A stretch of DNA of 35,243 nt from [Mycobacterium] manitobense (GTDB lineage: Bacteria; Actinomycetota; Actinomycetes; Mycobacteriales; Mycobacteriaceae), in contig NZ_JACKSJ010000010.1 of the NCBI RefSeq assembly GCF_025821665.1, forward strand, positions 1 through 35,243, read 5' to 3'. The notes under the pieces are model-generated. The model made no database searches. It saw only the letters and a list, made by a program, of their open reading frames with translations, and was not told where the DNA came from. Made by a program: the position numbers and the translations under genes. This document shows, piece by piece, positions 8,609 to 17,200 of this stretch. Each line of letters opens with the position of its first letter. Position 1 is the first letter of the stretch.

Positions 8609-8762
8609 GGGGACCCCTCCGCGTCGGTGTCTGTGGAACGGCGGCCGGGCGGGCGGCTACGCACCCGTCCAGGAAACACCGGTATCGTTGGCCAATCCCG
8701 GCGGGGTCGACGTAACCACCGTCGGCCGATCCGCCTGTCGTCAGATGCCGGAGCTTTCACAC

Positions 8763-9656
8763 ATGAGCCTCAACACCGTCGCGCTCGAACTCGTCCCGCC
8801 GAACGTGGAGTCCGGCCGGGAGAAGGCGGCCGAAGACGCACAGAAGGTGCTGCGGTTCTCCGGCGAGTACGGGCTCGACGACCGGCTGTCACACGTGCTG
8901 ATCCCGGGCATGATCGCCGAGGACGACGACCGCCCGATCGAGATGAAGCCGAAGCTCGACGTGCTGGACTTCTGGCACATGCTGCAGCCGGAGCTGCCCG
9001 GCGTGAAGGGCATCTGCACCCAGGTCACGTCGTTCCTCGACAAGGCCGCGCTCGATCAGCGGCTGACCGTGCTCGGCGACGCCGGATTCGAGGGCATCGT
9101 GTTCGTCGGCGTGCCGAGGACCATGAGCGACGGCGAGGGGTCGGGCGTCGCGCCGACCGACGCGCTGTCGATCTACGACGCGACGGTGCCGAACCGCGGG
9201 GTCATCTGCATCCCCACCCGCGACGGCGAGCGGGGCCGCATGACGTTCAAGTGCGAGCAGGGTGCGACGTTCGCGCTGACCCAGCTGCTGTTCTCGGACA
9301 CGATCGTGCCGTTCCTGCGCGAGCTCGCCGACACCACCGACCACCGGCCCGAGATCCTGCTGTCCTTCGGATTCGTGCCCGCGGTCGAGACCCGGGTCGG
9401 GCTGATCAACTGGCTGATCCAGGACGCCGGGAACGCGAAGGTCGCCGCCGAGCAGGACTTCGTGCGCGAACTCGCGGCCAGCGACCCCGACCGCAGGCGG
9501 GTCATGATGGTCGACCTGTACAAACGCGTCGTCGACGGCGTCGCCGAGCTGGGCTTCCCGCTGAGCATCCACTTCGAGCCCATCTACGGGGTGTCGGGCG
9601 CGGCCTTCCGCACCTTCGCGGAGATGCTCGACTACTGGTCGCCCTCGGGAGCCTGA
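8763..9656 (+). CDS. Mycobacterial-type methylenetetrahydrofolate reductase
   Basis: The product has 297 residues. The opening MSLNTVALELVPPNVE and overall length match, from memory, the unconventional mycobacterial MTHFR group (Rv2172c and its M. smegmatis relatives), which reduces 5,10-methylene-THF to 5-methyl-THF for methionine synthesis. Other segments consistent with a TIM-barrel folate enzyme are KPKLDVLDFWHML, EGIVFVGVPRTMSDG, GERGRMTFKCEQGATFALTQ and PLSIHFEPIYGVSG. These proteins are only distantly related to classical MetF. ATG 8763 follows GGAG (8749-8752). The 154 bases shared with the divergent carboxyltransferase show no obvious riboswitch. The name depends on recalled homology and was not checked by search. 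Confidence 0.75.
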   Translation: MSLNTVALELVPPNVESGREKAAEDAQKVLRFSGEYGLDDRLSHVLIPGMIAEDDDRPIEMKPKLDVLDFWHMLQPELPGVKGICTQVTSFLDKAALDQRLTVLGDAGFEGIVFVGVPRTMSDGEGSGVAPTDALSIYDATVPNRGVICIPTRDGERGRMTFKCEQGATFALTQLLFSDTIVPFLRELADTTDHRPEILLSFGFVPAVETRVGLINWLIQDAGNAKVAAEQDFVRELAASDPDRRRVMMVDLYKRVVDGVAELGFPLSIHFEPIYGVSGAAFRTFAEMLDYWSPSGA

Positions 9657-9781
9657 CTCTCGGCCGTGCCCGGCGCATCGGGTGGCGGCGTCGAATACGC
9701 GGGCGCCACCGGCGGCACCTCATGGTCGGCGAGATCGCCGGCTCCGTCGTCCTGCTGGGGCGTGGGTTCCGGTGCGGTCAT
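9632..9781 (-). CDS. Possible small Pro/Ala/acidic protein (49 aa), doubtful
   Basis: A short frame on the minus strand opens with MTAPEPTPQQDDGAGDL and ends SQAPEGDQ. It is rich in Pro, Ala, Asp and Glu, like disordered tails of actinobacterial proteins. It overlaps the 3' end of the MTHFR gene by 25 bases on the other strand. The segment before its ATG has no strong ribosome binding site. It fills most of the otherwise empty 9657-9898 region. High GC makes chance open frames common, so this is listed only as a candidate. Confidence 0.25.
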   Translation of the reverse strand: MTAPEPTPQQDDGAGDLADHEVPPVAPAYSTPPPDAPGTAESQAPEGDQ

Positions 9782-9846
9782 GCCTGTCGGCTACCCGCGC
9801 GGCGGGGCGCGAAACGCTTGATCGCGGAACCGGAATCGATATTGAC

Positions 9847-9873
9847 GTTTCCGTAGACCCGTCCGCCGGGTAA
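9847..9873 (+). promoter_or_regulatory. Candidate SigF-type promoter
   Basis: GTTT at 9847-9850 and GGGTAA at 9868-9873 are separated by 17 bases, matching the mycobacterial SigF consensus GTTT-N15-17-GGGTA. It lies 26 bases upstream of the ATG at 9899, leaving a short leader that contains AAGGAGG. It would drive the two-gene unit 9899-11136. This is pattern matching only. Confidence 0.5.
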
Positions 9874-9898
9874 CCCCTCGGTGGACAAGGAGGTCACC

Positions 9899-10486
9899 AT
9901 GCCTGACTGGGGATGGATAGTGATAGCGGCGGTCATCGTCATTGCAGTGATCGCATTCATCGTCGCCCGACCGGCGATGCGACGCAGGAGGTCGGAGCGG
10001 CTCAAGGGCACCTTCGGCCCCGAGTACGAACGGACGGTCGCCGAGGTGGGCGACCAGAAGGCGGCCGAGGCGGAACTCGCCAAGCGCGAGCAGAAGCGCA
10101 AGAAGCTCGACATCGTCCCCCTCAGTCATGAGGCGGGCGAAAGGTACACGCTGCGTTGGCGTTCCGTGCAGACGGCGTTCGTCGACGACCCGGCGGGCAC
10201 GCTCGCCGAGGCGGATCGGCTCGTCATCGAGGTGATGAACGAACGCGGTTACCCGGTCGACGACTTCGACCAGCGCGCCTCCGACATCTCCGTCGACCAC
10301 CCGCAGGTGGTCGAGAACTACCGCGCTGCGCACGACATCCATCTGGCGCAGCAGAGCCGGCAGCTAAGCACCGAGGAGCAGCGACAGGCGTTCGTGCACT
10401 ACCGCGCCCTGTTCGAGCGGCTCCTCGACGTCGCGCAGCACCAGCCGCACGACACGGGCAACAACTCCCAGGAGGCACGGGCATGA
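9899..10486 (+). CDS. Membrane-anchored protein with a domain shared with the next gene; unknown function
   Basis: The product has 195 residues. ATG 9899 is chosen over GTG 9881 because AAGGAGG (9887-9893) is at ideal distance. Residues 4-23 form one hydrophobic helix (WGWIVIAAVIVIAVIAFIVA) followed by a run of arginines, so the chain is anchored in the membrane with its bulk in the cytoplasm. Residues 45-71 are charged and helical. Residues 83-182 form a helical domain containing RWRSVQTAFVDDP, and ending in AFVHYRALFERLLDV. The neighbour at 10483 has the same domain at its C-terminus. The stop overlaps the neighbour's start (ATGA), so the two are translationally coupled. A SigF-like promoter upstream suggests stationary-phase or stress expression. 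I do not know a function. Confidence 0.85.
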   Translation: MPDWGWIVIAAVIVIAVIAFIVARPAMRRRRSERLKGTFGPEYERTVAEVGDQKAAEAELAKREQKRKKLDIVPLSHEAGERYTLRWRSVQTAFVDDPAGTLAEADRLVIEVMNERGYPVDDFDQRASDISVDHPQVVENYRAAHDIHLAQQSRQLSTEEQRQAFVHYRALFERLLDVAQHQPHDTGNNSQEARA

Positions 10487-11136
10487 CCACACACGAAGAC
10501 CGCACACAGTTCACCGATCCGCAGTACCGGGATCCGCAGGCCACCGAGCCGCAGGCCACCGAGCCGCAGTTCCGGGACCCACAGAATCCCGATTCGCAGT
10601 ACCCGGACACGCAGAACCCCGGGGCGCAGTACTCCGCGACGCAGCAGTCGGATCAGCAGTACTCCGACCCGCAGCAGTCGGATCAGCAGTACTCAAACCC
10701 GCAGCACGCAGGCTTGCAGCAGAACGACTCGCCGTTCGACGACGCGCCGCGCGGCGCCGGAGCGCCGGTGCAGTCGGAGGCGGTGACGTCCGCCGGTCAC
10801 CCGGGGATGGCGCAGCCGTCGTCCGAACATGACCGGCCGCAGGCGGATTCGACCGACACGGACTCGGAGCTGTCCCTGTTCGGCGAGACCGAGATGTCGG
10901 GGTTCCGTGCCCGCTGGAACGACGTGCAGGCCGGCTTCGTCGATGATCCGAAGCAGTGTGTCCAGACCGCCGACGCGCTGGTGTCGGAGGTCGTCGACCA
11001 GCTCACCGCCGGCTTCTCCGAGGCACGCACGCGGATGGAGGCGCAGTGGGCCAAGGGCGAGGACGCCTCGACCGAGGATCTGCGCGTGGCGCTCAAGCGC
11101 TACCGCGAGTTCTTCCAGCGGCTGCTCTCCGTCTAG
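10483..11136 (+). CDS. Pro-Gln repeat protein with C-terminal domain paralogous to the preceding gene
   Basis: The product has 217 residues. ATG 10483 overlaps the preceding stop by four bases and has AGGAGG just upstream. Residues 11-80 are a low-complexity tract of five-residue units of the form x-x-D/E-P-Q or x-x-D-Q-Q, with a nearly exact ten-residue duplication (QQSDQQYSDP then QQSDQQYSNP). Residues 82-135 look disordered and acidic. Residues 141-217 (FRARWNDVQAGFVDDP through YREFFQRLLSV) match residues 83-182 of the upstream product with a shorter middle. It has no membrane helix. The pair looks like an anchored and a soluble version of one module and may form a complex (inference). A strong terminator follows. 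Confidence 0.85.
   Translation: MTTHEDRTQFTDPQYRDPQATEPQATEPQFRDPQNPDSQYPDTQNPGAQYSATQQSDQQYSDPQQSDQQYSNPQHAGLQQNDSPFDDAPRGAGAPVQSEAVTSAGHPGMAQPSSEHDRPQADSTDTDSELSLFGETEMSGFRARWNDVQAGFVDDPKQCVQTADALVSEVVDQLTAGFSEARTRMEAQWAKGEDASTEDLRVALKRYREFFQRLLSV
10531..10704 (+). repeat. In-frame Pro-Gln codon repeat tract
   Basis: Repeats with a period of about 15 bases encode the five-residue Pro-Gln units. The clearest copies are 10641-10664 and 10671-10694, which are identical over 24 bases with a 30-base period. All visible units keep the reading frame, so copy number could change without frameshift. Confidence 0.75.
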
Positions 11137-11149
11137 ACCCGAGCGATCG

Positions 11150-11182
11150 ACAGGCCGGTCCCGCGGGGCCGGCCTGTTCTTC
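11150..11182 (+). terminator. Intrinsic terminator after 9899-11136 unit
   Basis: ACAGGCCGG (11150-11158) and CCGGCCTGT (11169-11177) form a perfect nine-base-pair stem with a ten-base loop, followed by a short T-rich stretch (TCTTCGT). It lies 14 bases after the stop of the Pro-Gln repeat gene and separates that unit from the giant regulator gene. Confidence 0.75.
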
Positions 11183-11200
11183 GTGCGCCTTTACCGGACC

Positions 11201-11229
11201 TTGACCGACCGTTGAAGTGCCTGTACGAC
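11201..11229 (+). promoter_or_regulatory. Candidate housekeeping promoter of the giant regulator
   Basis: TTGACC (11201-11206) and TACGAC (11224-11229) are 17 bases apart. The -10 match is weak. If used, transcription would begin close to the GTG at 11239, giving a leaderless mRNA, which is common in mycobacteria and would explain the absence of a ribosome binding site before the gene. Confidence 0.35.
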
Positions 11230-11238
11230 GATCATCCG

Positions 11239-14200
11239 GTGACTAGTGTTCATACGGTGGAGCTGGGGGTTCTGGGTCCTCTGCACGTCCGGCAGTACGG
11301 TCTGCCGGTCGCCGTTCCTGGTGCCAAACCGCGCGCCGTCCTCAGCATGCTCGGACTGCACGGTGCCGCCGTCGTCCCGGCGGGCACGCTCGTCGAACTG
11401 CTCTGGGGCGACGATCCGCCGCGCACCGCCGCCAAGGCTCTGCAGACCCACATCTCCGCCCTGCGACGCACGCTCGGCGACGGGTTCGTCGTCACCGAGG
11501 GAACCGGCTGGAGGGTGAGCGCCACAGAGATCGACGCGACCCGCTACGTCACCGCCATCAAGTTGGGCCGCGACGCGATGTCCGCCGGTGAGACGAGTGA
11601 GGCGGTCACCCGCTTCGACGAGGCGTTGACGCTGTGGCGCGGTACCCCCGAGCTGCCCGAGGGGCGACGCGGAACGTCCGAGAAGACGCGCTGGATCGAG
11701 GGTCACGCGGCCCTGGTCGAGGATCGGGCCGAAGCGCTGCTCTCCATGGGGCGGGCGGCGGAGATCATCGGGGAACTCGAGGCGGCGATCGCCGACGCGC
11801 CGTTGCGCGAGCGGCGTTGGGGTCACCTGATGCTCGCGCTCTATCGCGCCGGGCGGCAGGGTGAAGCGCTGGGGGCTTACCAGCGGGCCAGGTCACTGCT
11901 GGCCGACGAGCTGGGCGTCGACCCGGGACCGGATCTGCGCCGACTCGAGTCCGCGATCGTTGCGCAGGACGTAGGGCTGGAACTGCCTGCGTCGCAACGG
12001 CATTCGGTGGTGACGCGTGCGGTGACATTCCTGCTCACCGACATCGAGGGGTCGACGGCGGCCTGGGAGAAGGACGCCAGGGCCATGGCGGTGGCGCTGG
12101 CCCGCCATGACGAGATGGTGGAGCAGGTCGTCACGTTCCGCGGCGGACGGCTGATCAAGACCCGGGGCGAGGGCGATGCGACGTTCTCGGTGTTCGACCG
12201 GCCGTCCGCGGCGGCCGCCGCCGCGATCGAGCTGCAGGAGGCCGTGCGTCACGAGGCGTGGGCGCTCGCCGAGCCGATGCGCATCCGCGTGGTCCTGCAC
12301 ACCGGCGAGGTCGAGTTCCGCGACGGCGACTATTTCGGCCGGGCCGTCAACCGCGCCGCCCGGTTGCGGTCCCTGGCCTCCGGCGGCCAGATCCTGTGTT
12401 CGGGAGCCACCGCCGAACTGGTCGTGGACACCCTCGCCGACGACGTCGTGCTGACCGACCTCGGGTCGCGTCAGCTCAAGAACCTCGCGCGTGCCGAGCG
12501 GGTTTTCGAACTGCGCCTCCGGACCACCGACGACGACACCGGCGATCGCGCTGCCGAATCACCGATCGAGCGGCCGGCGCTGCCCGCTGTGCTCTCGGGG
12601 CCCGGACCGTTCGTCGGCCGCGGCAGCGAGCTCGAACGCATGGCCACGTGGCAGGCGGCGCTCGACTCCGGGACGCGTGCGGTGTTGATCGCCGGCGAGC
12701 CCGGTGTGGGGAAGACGCGGCTCGCCGGAGAATGGTCCAGTCGGGCCCATGAACAGGGCGCCGTGGTCCTCTACGGCCGCTGCGACGAGGACCTCGGGGC
12801 GCCCTACCAACCCTTCGCCGAAGCGCTGCGGTCGCTGGTGCCGTGCCTCGGCCCCGATCGGCTGCGCCGCCTGCGTGGCGTCGAGTCGCTGCTGCCGCTG
12901 GTTCCCGGACTGGTCGACGCTCTGCCCGACCTCGCGGTGCCGACCCGCGCCGATGCGGACACCGAACGCTACGCACTGTTCGACGCCGTCGTCGGACTCC
13001 TGGCAGCGGTGTCGACGGACGCGCCCGTCGTGCTGGTGCTCGACGACCTGCACTGGGCCGCCAAACCCACGCTGCTGCTGTTGCGGCATGTGCTGCGCTT
13101 CGGAGAACACGGTCGCGTGCACATCGTCGGGACGTACCGCAGCACCGACCTCGACCGGTCGCACCCGCTGGCGGCGATGCTCGCCGATCTCCACCGCGAC
13201 GGTTCCGCCGACCGGCTCACCCTCGGCGGGCTCGACGAGGACGACGTGACGGCGTACGTCGCGGAAGCCGGTTACGACGATGACGAGCTGGCCCGCGCGC
13301 TGGCGGCGGTCACCGGTGGCAATCCCTTCTTCCTGATCGAGGCGTTGCGCCATGTCGACGAGAGCGGCGGCCGTTGGGATCCGAGCACCCTGCCGCAAGG
13401 TGTACGGGAAGCGGTGAGCCGCAGGCTCTCGCGGCTGCCGGCACAGGCGAACAAGGCGCTGGCGGCGGCCGCGGTGGTCGGCAGCCGCTTCGCGATCGAC
13501 CTGGTCGAGCGAGTGCTCGGGGACGACCTGGTCGACGCGTTCGACGAGGCCGCCAAGGCCGGCCTGGTGATCGAGGAGCCCGGCGGGCACTACCGGTTCA
13601 ACCACGCCCTGGTGCGGCAGTCGCTGCTGGCCGAGCTGGCATCGGTCCGCAGGATGCGGTTGCACCAGAAGATCGCGGTGACGCTGGAGAACGAGCCGGG
13701 GGCCGACGACGAGCTGCTGGCCGATCTCGCCCACCACTACTTCGAATGTGCGTGGGCCGGCAACGCGGGCAAGGCCGTCGATTACTGCCGGCGTGCCGCG
13801 GACCAGGCGATGGCGCGCTTGGCCTATGAGGGCGCGGCCGACCTCTACGGCAGGGCGCTGCATGCCCTCGAGGAGCTCGACGACCCGCTGCCCGATCACA
13901 GCGAGCAAGAGGCCGAACTGCTCATCGCCCGGTGTGAGGCCCTGCTGGCCGCCGGTGAGGTGGTCTCGGCGGCGGACGCGGTTGCACACCTGCTGGACCG
14001 CGCAGGCGAATCCGGCCGTCTCGCGGCATGGGGGACGTGCTTCGACGGCCAGCTCTCGATGCTGACGAACCCCGAGCGTCTCGAGGACATCGAATCCGAA
14101 TTATCATCGGCCGCAGCCAAGTTGGCCGGGCTGGCGGATGCCGCGGGCGAGGCCATGGCGCACACCGTGCGGGCCGGATGTCTTGGCCGCCTCGGGCGGG

Positions 14201-17200
14201 TCGGCGCCTGCGAGGCCGCGTTGGATCAGGCGCTGACCGCGGCGAGGCGCGCCCGTGAGCACCGCCGGGTGAACGCCGTGCTGGCGGGCGCACCGCTCGC
14301 GGCGCTGTGGGGTCCGAATCCGGTGCCGCGGGCCGGCGGCCGCTGCCTGGATGTGGTGCGGCTGCTCCGCATCACCACGGGTTCGCCGGTCGTGGAGGCC
14401 ACGTCGATCCGGTGCCAGGGGGTGCTGGACGCGTTCCGGGGCCGCACGTCCGCGGGCCGCCACCTGATCGAGTCCGCGAGACGCTCACTCACCGAACTCG
14501 GTATGCGTCACGCGTTGCTCGAGGTCGACCAGTTCGCGGGCATCGTCGAGTTGGTGGCCGGCGACCCCGCCTCGGCTGAGGTTTGTCTGCGGCGGGCCTA
14601 CCAAGGATTTCGGCGCATGGGCCTGGAGGCGGACACCGCAGAGACGGCGGCGCTGTTGGCGAAGGCATGCCTCGCGCTCGACCGCGAGGCCGAAGCCGAC
14701 GAATTGTGCTCAGAGAGCGAGCGTCTCGCTGGCCACGCGCTGAAGGCGTCGATCTCCTGGCGGACGGTACGTGCGCAGCTGTGCTCGCGCGGTGGTGACC
14801 ATGATGCCGCGCGGCGGATCGCCGAGGAGGCGGTGGCGATCGCCGAGCGCACCGACGCCCTGGTCGATCACGGCGACGCGTGTCTCGCACTGGCGACGGT
14901 GCTCGCCGCCGCAGGTGATGCCGTGCAGGCGCGAGCCGCCGCTGAGCGCGCCGCCGGCCTGTACGAGCTCAAAGGCGCTGCGGCATTGGTGGAGAACGCG
15001 CGCGAACTCGTCGGCGTGGACCACCGTCCCTCCCCGGCGACTCCCACAGAAGTGAGCGTGGAACCCGAGAATGCGTGCGTGCAGGTGCTGCGCCGGGTGG
15101 AGGATGCGATCGAACGCCGATCGTGGAGCGAGGTCGAAGAGGAGCACGCGCCCGTCGGCTCGATCGAGAGCCGTCGCCGGATAGTCGGCTTCGAGCGGAT
15201 CGATCTCAGAGCCGGCGAGATGACGAACGGCGCGCGGAATTTCGTCGGTGACATGACGCGCGGCCGACGCGTCGTCATCGCCGTTCGAGGCGACCGCCTG
15301 GCCCTCACCCGAGTGGAAGTCGGCACTGCCGACGTCACGCCGGGTGCCCCACAGGACGAGATGCTGCAGCTCCTCGGCCTCGACCACGAGGGTCGCATCG
15401 CGCTGCAGGTGTGGTTCGACGTCGAAGACATGGACGCTGCGTTCGCCGAAATGGATGTGCAGCACGCGCGGTCCGCGGCACCGCGCCGGCGGCCGCAGCC
15501 AGGAAACGCGGCAAGCCGGCTCTGGATGCGCTTCACCGCCCACTTCTCGGCCGCCGACTGGGTAGCGATGGCTGATCTGCTGCAGCCCAACATGATCGAC
15601 GACGACCGCCGGCACACCGTGAACGGCGGAATCCGATCAGGCAGTGCCGGCCACATAGCCAACGGCCAAGCGCTGGCGGCCACCGGCGCCGACCGGATGA
15701 CGTCGGACGTCATCGCGATCCGCGGAGAGTTCCTCGCGCTGTGTCGTTCGTCGTTCTCCGGACGGGATCAGCAACCGGGGGCGCCGCGCATCGAGTTCCT
15801 CAGTGTCGTCGAGGTCGACGTCGACGGACGTTTGGCGGCGCACGTCGGTTTCGACCTCGACGACATCGACGCCGCCTTCGCCGAACTCGACGCCCGCTAT
15901 CTAGCCGGCGAGGCGGCGTCGCACTCGGGGGTGTGGTCGGTCACCGTGGACGCGTACTCGGCGTTCAACCGGCGGGAGCTGGCCGGTATCACGTCGGACT
16001 GGGTCAGCATCGACCACCGCCGCGGTGCCGCGTTCGAGCCAGGTGAGATGTCGGCGTACCTGGCTGCGGCGTGGGACGACTCGCCGGGGACGAGGATTCG
16101 GATCGAAGCGGTGCACCGACTGAGCCACTCGGGGGTGGTGGTGACCCACTCGGCGACTGGGACGTCGCGCGATGGCTTCGACGCCGAATGGCGAGACGTC
16201 GTCCTGATGACGATGGACGGAGGGCTGATCGACCGCAGTGAACTGTTCAACGAGAGCGACCTCGATGCCGCGTTGGCGCGCTTCGACACACTGACCCGCC
16301 CGGCGGCGCACCTGGAGAATGCGGCGAGCCGGGCGTATCAGCGCCTGCAGGCGCACTTCAGTACACGGGACTGGAGCGCGATCGGCACAATGCTCGCCGA
16401 TGGCATCACCAACGATGATCGCCGACACACCACCAACGCCGGCTTACAGCAGGGACGCGACGCGATCATTGCCGAGATCTCGAGCATCGCCGACGTCGGG
16501 ATCGACAGGTGGACTTCCGAGGTCGTTGCGACCCGCGGCGAGCACCTGGTTCTCAATTGGGCCCGGGCATCGATCGACGAGAGCTCCGACGCGTTCCGGT
16601 TCGACGTCCTGGACATCGTCCAGACGGATATCGACGACCGGATCATTTCCCGGATCGTCTTCGACGAAGATGACATCGACGCCGCTTTCGAGGAGCTCGA
16701 CGCGCGATATCTCGTCGGCGAGGCAGCGCCACAGGGGAACTCGTGGTCGGTGGTCACAGCGGCCATCGCGGCACTCAGAAGGCGTGAGGTCCTCGATCTG
16801 ACGCCCCAGTGCGTCAATCTCGATCATCGTCGTGGCATAGGCTTCGTGCCGGGCGGTGTGACCGCCTACATGGACGCGACGTTGAACGACTCCTCCGATT
16901 TCAGCATCTACCTCGAGGAGGTGCATCGGCTCACCAGTTCTGGAGCGGTCGTGACGTTCACATCATCGGCATCCTCGCGCGAAGGCTTTGACGCCGAGTG
17001 GAGGATGATCCAACTGGTGACGGTCGACGGTGACCTCATCGGCCGCCTTGAAGTGTTCGACGAGTCGGATCTCGACGTCGCGCTCGCCCGTTTCGACAAG
17101 CTCAGCCGACCGGCAGTGCAACTGGAGAACGCCGCGACCCGCGTCCGTGCGCAAGTGACCGATGCCTACAACCGGCGAGATGTCGACGCCTTCGCCGCGC

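Noticed and set aside
8609..8762. Possible riboswitch before the MTHFR gene
   Set aside because: No cobalamin or SAM riboswitch core was recognisable, and 154 bases shared with a divergent gene leave little room.
7100..9856. Long plus-strand frame across the carboxyltransferase and MTHFR genes
   Set aside because: It is a shadow of better frames on both strands and encodes only Arg/Gly/His-rich sequence.
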